A stretch of 64,000 bases of DNA from Ophthalmolycus amberensis (Eukaryota > Chordata > Actinopteri > Perciformes > Zoarcidae), in NCBI GenBank assembly GCA_024529925.1, contig JAFEUB010001102.1:964001-1028000 (forward strand), written 5' to 3'. Numbering within the stretch: the first letter of the stretch is position 1; every line of letters begins with the position of its first letter. Shown here piece after piece: positions 36,540 to 47,700 of this stretch. The notes below the pieces were generated by a model. It worked only from the letters and a program-made list of their open reading frames with translations, made no database searches and was not told the DNA's origin. The translations under genes were made by a program, and so were the position numbers.

Positions 36540-37604
36540 CCCAGAAAAGGGGGAGAGACTGGTGCAGAGGAAAAGTACAGAACACAACAGTGCACGCACA
36601 CACACACACAAAACAACACACTTATTACAGCAGCAGGAATCGAAGAGCAGAGCTGTCCCCGTGTCCCTCTTCCACACTTAAGAAGATGGAAGGGTTTATG
36701 TAGGATTGAATTCCTATATCCCACCGAACAGAGTAGAACTCTTTCAAGGACAGACCAAGAGAGAGTTCGGGTGTGTGGGGAGATGTATTCATGAACTTGG
36801 TAAAGAAAACTACCCTTCATTTTCCATCAAAGTCTGAAGTTAAATTAGTCCACACCCTGGTTTTACTTTAAAGATAACATTCGATTGACTTCACGCCTTT
36901 TATATAAATAGGCCGTTCATGGCTAATAAGGAGCAATATGCAAACCTAATGATATCACTGGTGGCCGAGAAAATTCAATGAATACTTTTTGAACTTGGAT
37001 TAAATATTAAGAATATATGGATGTGACAAAAGGTGCCAGTCATTTCAGGTTAGAGAGAACAGCCGACATATGCAATTGGCCGGTTTCGTTACATGACATC
37101 ATCCCCGACACTGAACAAGTTCTCATCCAGGTCATCAGGGTCTGTGAACGCACCCTCCCAAAACCCAGTAAGACGAAATAGGTCCGAGTGTTATTTGTGT
37201 CGTTATCCGTTCTCTCTTAAAACACACACACAGACAGCTTTGTAGCACATCCTGGACTTGCAGGTTTTAAATAGATTGTACGTCAGAGGCCCCAAAAAAA
37301 CCTGTCTCATCCCGTTTGTGTTTTAGTCCAGCCGGTATCACTACTGTGAATGGAACATCTCGACATCTCGATTCAGCGAGACGCTTCACAGCTTCCCCGC
37401 TTCTAAATCAATGTACGTGGGGTTTGGGTTCTTTAAGGGAGCGAGTGAGTAATATCTTCACTAAAGTCATATCTCAAAACGCATTTCTATTCAAAGCCCT
37501 AATTGTTCATTGTGGTGTTTTTCCTGTTTCAAACTCCGCCTCTAATGACTTCCTGCTGCATATATGTGAACGCTGAATGTCGGCAGAATTGATTTATGAA
37601 ATGA

Positions 37605-37623
37605 CCCCCCCCCCCCCCCCCCC
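37605..37623 (+). repeat. 19-base C homopolymer
   Basis: Pure C run in the unc5a 3' UTR. Confidence 0.95.
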
Positions 37624-38065
37624 GATTGCATTCATTCTGTAGCAGAGATGATGTTAAACATACAGTATGGCCAAAAGGCTTATTTTCCGATATGAGTAAT
37701 GCAGAACACTTCCCCCACAGAAAACCTGACAAACAATTCTCAAAATCTTCACCAGATTACTCACAATGAAAGGGCAGTTGTAGTTGTGAGGCTTTGTTTT
37801 TATCATTCATAAAGCAATGTTGATGGGAATTCTATATTTGCTGTGTGGCGAACGGTATTTCCACATCAAAAAAACAGCAGCCGTCTCTGAGAGAGAGTGG
37901 AGAGTCGCTTATGCATAACGTCACGCCTCCGCTCACAAAAGATGCTTTGAAAGGTTTTTCTGTTCGTCATTTCCAGCCAGGATGGAAAAAAATTATCCAG
38001 CAGATTTATACAATGAATCATAAACTGCTGCTAAGCATTTGATCATTATATTTTGCTAATTTGCA

Positions 38066-38508
38066 TTAAAGGGAAACTTCGCCACCTTTTGATATGGATG
38101 TCCAATAAGTGCTGATGGTAAATGTAGTCCTCTGAAGAATACAAATTCCCCAGCTGTGCTATATTGACCGGCTGTGCCTACATGAAACAGGATGAATGGC
38201 AGGCGTGCGGCGAGTTCGCTAAGTCTGATAAATAAACTCACAAAATGTCAATGAAGGAAATACTCTTTCCCCCATAACATAAAAACACAACCAGACACCT
38301 TCTGAATTCTCAACAGATCCATTAGTCCGTTAGTTTTTCCACTGTTTCAACAATCAATAACTCCGGGTTTCACCCTGCTGCCCCGCTGGTGGCCCCTCAC
38401 TCCTCCATTAACCTGTTAAATTAGCAAATGCAATGACAAACATGACCAGCAGGGCGATTGTTGCTCTCCTAAGAGAGGAGTTTGAAAATCGGCAAATTTT
38501 CCCTTTAA
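38066..38508 (+). mobile_element. TTAA-flanked inverted-repeat element (MITE) in unc5a 3' UTR
   Basis: The left end is TTAA then AGGGAAACTTCGCC; the right end reverse-complements to AGGGAAAATTTGCC followed by TTAA, a 14-base terminal inverted repeat with two mismatches inside a TTAA duplication. TTAA targets are used by piggyBac and Kolobok transposons. There is no long open frame, so it would be non-autonomous. The family is not identified. Confidence 0.65.
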
Positions 38509-39773
38509 TTTAATTATTTATTTATTTTAATAATGGCTTTGTCAGGTCTGGCCACAAAAAGTAAATACACTGATTAATCTTTCAAGTCCACTGTTTCAGT
38601 AATTGTACTTTGAAAAGGTGTGAGCAATCGTAGCCATAGTTCTCTCTGCGTCTGCCTCAGGGTTGCATGTGAAGATGTCTGTTACAGTTGTAAAGAGAGC
38701 CCCTCTCATTAAATCCTCCTTATTCAAACAGCTAGCACCGCCCATCCTACCAGCTCCTGTGGCTTCAACCTTTAACACTAACTGGAGCCTCCTTTATGAT
38801 TGTCAGATATTTGGAATGTACATTTGTTTCCTTGTAGTGGGGGAAAAATATGTTTTTTTTTGTGTCCTTTTTCGAAGTCTTGGAAGCTCTTTGTTTTTTT
38901 GTGGCATTTCAGCACCAGTTAGCTCTCTCTCATCCTATTGAACACGCCTCTTGAACCAACACGAGATAAAATACCTTTTTTATTCACTTTGAACATCCCT
39001 GGGATCAAGCCTCTTTAGGACAAAATGGCGATATCACCTTAAATCAATCTTTTCATGTTGAAATGGATCATCGTCACGTGTAAATACTTTTTCTATACCA
39101 GCCGTGTGCTGTCACTTTGCATACTGTATATGAGCAGAATTGGTAACCAAAGTTTTATGAATATCATTTGAGGCCACTTCATACTCGCATTGTGTCCATT
39201 GAATATCCTTTCAGCGTCGTTTTACTTGCGGGTAGAATAGAAGTCGTCAGAGTTGCTGTCTTCTAAACTGCGGACTCGAAGGTCCAAATCATTTCTTGAT
39301 CTCATTTCCTCGCTTTTGTCTGAGGCAAGTTAACGCCGTTTGTTCAAGCAGTAATATGTGTCGGTTTATCACTTTGTAAAGAAATGTAAATTATATTTTA
39401 ATATGAAGCCAAAAAAAAGACACTTAACTGGCGCAGCATTTGTCAAGTCTAACCCGTGACGTGTTTGCCTATATACTGTTCTTTGGCGATCTAGCAGTGA
39501 CGACGTTTTGCAGTGTTAAGGGTTTAGAGACTGTTTTACAGGAAGTTTCTATACATATTTTGTTCGTCCTTACTCTGCATATGTCTCCCTGATTATTTCT
39601 CTACGTGTAAGCAGCATTTAAACACAAGGTGGAAATAGTCACTAATGCTTAGTGAGTCACTACACTGGGACTGTGTGGAGGCCAGGTGGGGAAAGCCGGT
39701 GCTGACGCAGCACGTTTAGATGAGCCATGGCAGTTGTACAGTCAGACTGTGTGTGTGTGTGACATTTTATCAG

Positions 39774-39786
39774 CCCCCCCCCCCCC
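39774..39786 (+). repeat. 13-base C homopolymer
   Basis: Pure C run in the unc5a 3' UTR. Confidence 0.93.
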
Positions 39787-40499
39787 GTCATTGTCTTGGA
39801 TGTGTTGTCGGAGCACTTTTCAGTAATGTAATTCACCAGCCGCCATGATGTTCAGCATCTGTCTTCACATCTAACTTGTCCAACAAATCTGCGATTACTG
39901 TGTCTGATGAGTACAGTTCCTTCATGAAGAAGTCTGGGCCTGATAGTTGTGTAAGAAACACACACGCTTCGTTCAATAGGTTCATCCCCATGTTACCGGG
40001 GAAATTGTTTCATCTCACAACTGTACTTTTTGTGTCACTCATTACTATTCAGTGTCAAGGACGTGTGTGTGTGTGTGTACGTGTGAGACTGGGTGTGTGC
40101 ATACCTCCCTGTCACAAGAATAGACTTCTGTACTTGTGAATGGTTTTTGTATTTAGTTCCTTGGTTCAATGTTTCTTGCCTTTCTGCAAGTCAAAAATGC
40201 TGTATTTATTACATGCCACAGCGCTTATGCAATTGTATAATCCTTTTGTTTTATTGTTGTTTTTTTTTACCTTTTGTGTTCCTTATCGTCAATGTAAATT
40301 GTTGTCAACTTTTGTGGCAATGGAAAACTTCCGCTAACGAAGATTTTCTGTACTTTTTGGACAATGATATGGATTTGTGGGTAGAATTTTGGAAATTCGT
40401 TTCTAAGTGCTTTCAAGTATTTACTTGGCCTTATGTATATATATCTATCTATGACATTTCAGAACGGTATGTATAGTAATTCAACCTGAAATTGTTGTA

Positions 40500-40505
40500 A
40501 ATAAA
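40500..40505 (+). terminator. unc5a: candidate polyadenylation signal of unc5a (AATAAA)
   Basis: Canonical AATAAA 3.96 kb after the stop, in AT-rich sequence with a TTGTTAATT downstream. A second AATAAA at 40734-40739 is an alternative. Confidence 0.5.
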
Positions 40506-40520
40506 TTATATATTGTTAAT

Positions 40521-41667
40521 TCAAGGACTGGATCTCTCACTTGAAACATTAACCAGCGTTGCTGATTAAATTATTTTTTTTTAAAAAGGACCATATATGT
40601 ACTTCTACATGTTATAGATCACTTGTTTGTTTGATATTGTCACGCTTTAAAGACTCAACATCCCTTTGACTAGAAGATGCTCTGTTTAAAGAAATACTTT
40701 GACATGTTGGAAAATACTCTTAATCACATTCTGAATAAAGGAATACTTAATTCAGACTTTAATGACTAAATGAGTATTGTAAAATTATTGATTTCTACAC
40801 AGAGAACATTGTAGGAATTCACTCGGGACTTTGTTACAACAGCTGTTCGTGTGAAGTAGAACATTTATAAGGAACGAAGCTCCAACGAAGCAAAACCACG
40901 AGTCCATTGTCCTGTTGTTGGGGAGCAGGTGTTGGTGAGAGCAAAGACGGCAAAAACATCAGTCAACAGAAAACCTTACAGATGTGCTCAGCCCGGTGTT
41001 CTGCTCCAGCGCTCGGCACTACTACATTATTATATTTCAACACTTACAGGCCCATTCTGAAGCAATATAAATACAAATTTGACCATGAATAGAAAGTACT
41101 CTAAGGAATAATCCCAATATCACTGTAACATGGGGGGGAAATCATCTTTACGTGTTTTTTTTTTCTTACAATAAAATGTCCAATAAATGATAATTCCAAA
41201 AAGACTGGGAGGGAGGGAAACATTTAAAACAAGTCTGTCTCTTTCTTTTTGTCACCCACATGTGCGGCTATTAAAATTGGAGCAATTGAGGATTATTATT
41301 AACTACTTTACTTCTCCCTTTTGCTCTGGCAAATCGCAGCACATTCTGCAGTTAGTGCTTCCGTGGAGCGGTGTGCAGAGGTCCAGTCGAGCAGAAATAG
41401 GACACCCCTTCTGTGCTTGACTGGACCCCCATTATGTTAATAGCCACTGCAGTAAGTGAGTCAGCCAGGGTCCTGAATGGGGCAACCACTTCCCTACACT
41501 TAGTACGAGAGCAGCGGCAGATCATTACTGCAATATGTAGGATTATTAAAAGCTAAATGACTCCTTCACCTCGCAAGACACCGACTTAATCTCACTTCAG
41601 ATTGAACAAGGATGAGATTAGTAGAGTTGCAACTACAATTAAATCTAGATGAACTGCAACTGCACTT
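40521..41667. other. intergenic gap between convergent unc5a and pdlim7
   Basis: About 1.1 kb with no coding signature. It holds an alternative AATAAA (40734-40739, plus strand) and a T run (41155-41164). The 3' UTRs of both genes may extend into it. No repeat family recognised. Confidence 0.55.
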
Positions 41668-41673
41668 TTTAAT
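41668..41673 (-). terminator. pdlim7: candidate polyadenylation signal of pdlim7 (ATTAAA on the minus strand)
   Basis: TTTAAT on the plus strand reads ATTAAA on the minus strand, about 350 bases after the pdlim7 stop. No AATAAA was found on the minus strand between 40500 and 42020. Confidence 0.4.
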
Positions 41674-41955
41674 GTCTGATATTAAAAAAAGTGACATATA
41701 GTCAACAGGTTAGTGATGACATGAAACAATTCCTGAACTACTTCCAGTTATACAACACAGCATTCGGTATTACAGGCAGTAACACGTGTGTCCGAAAGTA
41801 AAGTAACAGCATGTGAAGCTAAACGTAAGCCTCAAATATTGAAACAAAGTCTGTCGGAAAGAAGAGAGACCGAGTGTGACTCGGTGTGTGGTTGGAATGA
41901 AGGGAAGTAGAATGTGTACGAGTGCGCCGGAGGGCAGAGTGGGGCAAAGAGAAGG

Positions 41956-41981
41956 GAGAGCGAGAGAGAGAGAGAGCGAGA
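41956..41981 (+). repeat. short GA-rich run
   Basis: Interrupted GA run in the likely pdlim7 3' UTR, about 40 bases past the stop codon. Confidence 0.85.
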
Positions 41982-42019
41982 GAAGTGTTTCGTCCTCTGA
42001 AGATGAAGCTCGCTCTCCC

Positions 42020-42106
42020 TCAAACCGGAGCAAAGGCGTGCCCTTTGCACAGGGGCTTATCCTTCTTCGAGTAGAACGTCTTCCCCTCCAGGTTGATTTG
42101 ACAGAG
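42020..42106 (-). CDS. pdlim7: pdlim7 last coding exon: end of LIM3 and stop
   Basis: The minus strand reads LCQINLEGKTFYSKKDKP then LCKGHAFAPV and TGA (42022-42020). The C-x2-H pair (CKGH) supplies the last zinc ligands of LIM3. It starts on a codon boundary after acceptor CTAAAG. The 3' UTR continues to lower coordinates. Confidence 0.95.
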   Translation of the reverse strand, partial: LCQINLEGKTFYSKKDKPLCKGHAFAPV

Positions 42107-44713
42107 CTTTAGAGATGAAAGGAGACAGACAGAGACAGATTGGGAGAGAAGGGCAGAGTCTATATCAGACCTCAACATTACCAATGTGAATTTACACTGT
42201 TTTTGACTGGCCGGACAGCAGGTACATATTCTTTACTTGACCGCATCTAATTTCGGTTTTCTTCACACAATGAGAGAGAGAGAGAGCGCGAGAGCGAGAG
42301 AGCGAGTGAGAGAGAGAGCAAGAGAAAGAGAAAGAGAGAGAGTGGGGGGGGGAAAGCTTGAGGTCGAGAGATGGGAGGCAGTTTTTTCAGGTGGCCAGAA
42401 GAGATGGGGCAAAGAGAGCCCCACAGGGAGCCATATCAATCAAAATGACTTACAGCACAGACGAAGCACGAATCATGCCAGCTGTAGCCCAAGGCCTCCA
42501 GGAACCGATCGCCGGCATCAATCTTAAAGTCACAGCCATGGCATTTGGTTCCAAACATCTTCTCATAGTCTGGAGTGAGAAAGGGGCGGGGAGGAGAGAA
42601 GGTGATATGATGGACATCAAATCAGAATATAATTAATTCATTCATTAAAAAGGGCTTGGATCATCCTGGAGATCAGGTCAAGCATCCGGCATGGCCTCCA
42701 CAATCACCTTATGTGAACACTTAACCTTTGTCGGGTGTTCTGGAGCACAGAGTGTGAAATAGGTTCCCATCGCTCTCTCATCTGTTAAACAGAACTGAAG
42801 GATTTTGCTCTTGAAGGGGAGTAATATCCCTCTACACACACACACACACACACCGGAGGACTTGAACGACGGCAATAGTGATGGATGAAGCTGTTTTGAA
42901 GCAAAGTGTTGGCTCCTCTCCTCATTTGATACTCGGCGTTTGCGGTATTTTGTCCACCGACCGTACGTCAGTGCCTCGCCACAGTTTAAGGGAGGGATTA
43001 CGATGAGGGGAAATTGCTCCAGATACTTGACTGGATTTGCCAGTCCCTTTCATCACAAGGTCTCTTGGGAAAGTGTCAGGTTATAATGCTGCTCGAGAGT
43101 GAGTGGGTGAGATCGGCACGGTCCCTGAAAGATGCTGAGGCAGCAGAATGTTTATCAGAGCTAAAGGCATTATTCAGAGTACGAGTACTCAGGCTCTGGC
43201 TTCGCCTCTGATAAACCAGCGATCCACGTCAGCGCCTCAGCGGTGAGAGAGAGAGAGAGAAGCACGCCGGCCGAGCTTAATCATTTACAGCATAATAGAA
43301 GAGCACACACCATTCATAAAGTGCAATAGAGAAACGTATGAAGTAAACTGGAGCTAAATAGATGACAGCAGATGAAAACATCACACTTCATGATTGACTG
43401 TGGTTTGTGCCAAGAGATTCATGATGTAGGCCCACGCCAAACCCCACAGTGACAGTACAACAACGCAATGTTTTACAAATACATTGATAATATAATATAT
43501 ATTTAAGAAAACTGGAGGCAGTGAGCTATTTTGTATTCAAAAAGAAAACTATATCAGAAAATGCACACAGCTAGACCGCTGAATCAACGACTGGCTGCAT
43601 CTCACTGTTGTTGTACCCCAGCTGCTGTCACGCAGCCTGAACGACACTGTGCTTAGCAACAGCATCCATTTAAAGTAAAAGGATACGACATCTTTGATCA
43701 AATAAGCTCGATCACAGACTTAATGCTGCACGGCGGGGTGTCACTTCTCACTCCGTTCATCCATGCACTTAGAGCCCAGTGCAGATTTAGGATAAATATG
43801 AAAGGCTTGATCCATGTGTTAACTTACAGGGGGGGGGTCTTACATGGGTTGAGATATTCTCAGTTGGCGCTGAAACTAATCAATCTGCAGTGAGGATCTT
43901 CAGCATGCTTTTGCCAGCTGTTTCATATGTTCCTGCTACAGCGTTGCCTTTAATTCAGGTTGAGAGTTTTATGTTAAACCTGGAGTTTCTGTGGGTGTCA
44001 AGGTTTGTTCAGCCATTGTGGTTGCTGCTGCGGTGTTCTGACATTCTTCCTCTAGAAACCACATTAATAGGATGTTTCCAGCAGAGGAGTTTTCATTACG
44101 GAGATTCCTTCATCTCTTTCATGAAGCCTCTAGAATGTGTGACGGAGAATGTTGTACTATACAGTCTGAATGAGAGAAAGACACCGTCCTCGAGAGGAAG
44201 GACAGAGCAGTTCAATCTTACCTTTCTCACAGTAGGGTTCGCCCTCCTCCATGTAAAAGGCTTGGTTCCTGATTGCAGTCTTGCAGGCTGCACACTTGAA
44301 ACACTGAACATGGTAGGTCATCTTCAGGGCATGCATGATTTCCTGATGAAGGGAGAAAGGAGTTATTATAGTGGTGCTGGAGTACAGCGGAGACCAGATC
44401 CAGATATCCTTGTACAAAGAAATCACAGACTACCAACCTGTGAAGCAGCAGCTCTTTTCAAATGCAAAATATTTCCATGTTTCTGGTTTGTGTTTGGGTG
44501 AACACTGTAGTGCCAGTTCTTACCCCTGTGATCTTCTTTTTGCACTTTGCGCAGTTGGGAGCGTATCGGTTATCGTGGCACTTGGTGCAGTAGACGGACC
44601 CTCTCTCCTCGAAGAAGCCCCCCTCATCCAGGACCGCCTTACACTGTGAACATGTAAACTCCTCCGGGTGCCAAGAACGCCCCAGTGCTACCAGATACCG
44701 ACCTCTGGAAAAC

Positions 44714-44744
<31 letters not shown>

Positions 44745-47700
44745 GACATCAGAGGCATTATTGAAGTCTGCAACATCACTTTCCACCTAAACAGGGAAAA
44801 CAAGGACCGCTCCAAAGGAAATGTCAGCACGTCTGACAAACACGCAGCAAAAGCTCACTGGTCCCTCTGTGAGCGGTGACCACAAACTGGAGACGTGTTT
44901 TTTTTAGTTCTTCTGGGAACTTTGTACCTGCACTTGTTGAGAAACAGTTGTTCCGTTTGCTTGCAATAGTGACCAGAATAATAACGAAGGTTTATCTGTG
45001 AAATGTGTGTGAAATGAGATTTAAATTATTTCAGAATCAGCATAATGCTCGTCTCCAGTGATAAAAAAAAGCATCTCCAAACTGTGTTAATTATGCTGAC
45101 TGACTAAATTTGCCGCAGACATACAATCTGTCACCGCGTATATTAACGCCGTTAAAGGATGTCAATTCTCTAAATTTCTCTTTGAAAAGAGCAAAACATG
45201 GAGAGCATTTTAATCTGCCGAAATGAATCAAACTGTCACCATCGATGTGGCGGTGCGGTCTCACCTGATGATTTTGTTGCAGGCGCCACATAGCGGGGTA
45301 CTCCCGCTGTCTTCGGCTGCGTGCTGCGCAGCCTGCAGGATGGAGCTGCGGTTCTGCATAGGCGTCGGCTGGACCGGCTGCTGGTGCTGAGTCACGACTG
45401 TGCTGGTCTTGTCTGGGCGAAAGCGGTCGGCGAAATTAGGGTCAGTGACCCACGGTGGTCGAGCGGAGGGACCTGAACTGCCCGCTGCTGCAGCCTTGGA
45501 GCCTGGGCCGGGGGGGGGGAACAAAACAAGGACATTTGTTTTGGAATTACAGCGAAACACTTGGCTGTGACTTTGAATTATTGCACAATGGGGACACTTA
45601 TGTAATATACACGCTCCCTCCAGATGTACGTTGTAACAGATGTGTGCGTCAACGTTGTCGCTGCTGATGATCATGTATCGACGCTTAATAAGAATCTATT
45701 AGGCACAACCTCTACTGGCTGCTGCTGCGGCTCTTCATACACGCATCAGCAGGAGCAGAAACTCACCATCTGGTTTATCTGCTGCCTGGGCCTTGGCAGG
45801 TGAGGGAGTTGGCTCAAGGCTGTGAAGAGGAAATGACTAATTAGAGAAAGCACACACACCTCAGTAACCATGGTTACTACTCAATGAATATCATGTTTGG
45901 ATATCAGCAGCCATCACTGTCTCCATTACGTTGTACCACCAATGACCTGGCGAGTGTTAAAGAAGATACACTAATAGAATTGATTTGCGGGCCATTTTAC
46001 ACGGTGAAACACCAGGCTTTGTGAGACTTAATCAATCACGCAATTTAAAACGATCAATGGCGCAACAACAGATGCCACGGTGCGCATTCGGTGAAGGCAT
46101 TAACAAATGGTTGAAGAGCTGCTGCTCTAATGAGAGCAATCGGAAACGTGAACATCTCGGATTGATTGACGTCACTCACGGGCGAAGTTAGAGAACGACA
46201 AACTCAGACACGCTCTGCTGACAGATTCGGATGCAGACGAGTTTCGCTGCGAGCCTGCATGTGCAGAAGTGTTGAAATAAAAGAGTTTGTTTCCACATTT
46301 CAAAGTTCCGTTACCCGCAGCAAGCGTCACTATATTCAGAAAATCCTTCAAACCATGACTGAGAAGGAAAAAAAATAAAATAAAATAAAAAACTTCTGAG
46401 CCAAGATAGTTTCGCTCTGGAGACGTCTCATCTTGGGGAAAAAAATATAACACTGCCGAGGGCATCCATCGTGTTTACATCAGCAACTGTGCAAGCTACA
46501 ATACACTAATGAAACATGATGCAATCATTTCTCATTTGCAAGGAAAAAGAAGAAAATGTGAAATGAATGAAGAAACTACAGCAAAACAGAGTAAAAAAAA
46601 AAAAGGAGGCCGGGTGAGAAAGATATCCGGCAATTGGGTCAAACAATAAGGACAGAACAAACCTGTTTACCATACAGACCCTGGGTCAGCTACCTTTCGC
46701 CCCACACACTAGCAGGCCTGCCTTCTGGGACCCCAGCAAACAACATGCTGGCCTCTACGCTCCCTTACAGTGCTGCCCTACATGACAACAGACCAGTGGC
46801 ACCGACTCCTCAAACACCTTTGAGAGGTTTGTTTGGCTGCACCTCACTCCGGTGCAAATTGGAGTACATCCTCTACAGCTGCCTATTCCCACCTGGAGCG
46901 GCCTGGATCATGTTTTCTTGACATTTTCACCGTTTCAACATCCTCCCCACCCCCCACCCCCCACTCAGCGTTATGCAGGTGCACAATTCCCGCATCACAG
47001 ACTGTGCAGACGGGAAGTTTCTCTTTGCCTTTGACAGAGTTTGAGGTTTTTTTTGGCTTCTGCTCCTGTGGGATGCATCGACCTGAGCAAAAATGAAATT
47101 GTTGGCAGCTCAACATCCGGCAGAGAAAAGGAGGAGGTTTTGATTTGAGATGGCGGAAGAAGCCACTGACACGCGTCACCCTCCATAGTGTGGAGGTAAA
47201 TGTGATGCAGCTCTGCAAAAAACCTGAATGTTGACAAGTGACAAAATGTGAACCAATGGCGGCACAAGTCTGAGAGGGCAGAGAGAGGCACTGCTTTACT
47301 ACAGGCTGCTTTTAATATATGCAACAAGCTCTTGTTCCTTATTATATACACAGGGCACGGCATGTCAAGAAAACTACAATTTTGCAATTAATGTAGAGGT
47401 TGGAGTTGTTTTTCGTTACACGCTGCATGTTAAACGTAATATTTTTCACTTCAACTATAAGACATTGGTTTTTCCACTGACTTATCGTGATCTGCTGAAA
47501 TGTGTCCACACAGTTTTGATTGATGACTTCTCCTAATTTGACATCAAGTGTTAATACAATTATTGGTCATGATTTCAACTAGTTTAGTTATAGTCACGGC
47601 ATATAATCAGTTCTTTAATAATTGTATATTTGGTAATACTACTAAGATTTCCTTACCAACAACACAAGTAAAGCTGAACTTTTTCTGTACGTGAAATTGT

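Larger units (their letters stand above)
36540..40520 (+). other. unc5a: unc5a 3' UTR (about 4 kb)
   Basis: Non-coding, AT-rich. AATAAA signals occur at 38231-38236 (inside an inserted element), 40500-40505 and 40734-40739; the 40500 signal, in TTGTTGTAAATAAATTAT, is the best candidate for the main 3' end. Poly-C runs (37605-37623, 39774-39786) and a TTAA-flanked inverted-repeat element (38066-38508) lie inside. The true cleavage site needs transcript data. Confidence 0.65.

Noticed and set aside
43890..44501. 203-codon open frame on the plus strand
   Set aside because: It covers the reverse complement of the LIM2 exon of pdlim7; no recognisable domain.
46883..47387. Overlapping minus-strand open frames within a pdlim7 intron
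   Set aside because: No similarity to PDLIM, no consistent splice sites or phase; composition looks non-coding.
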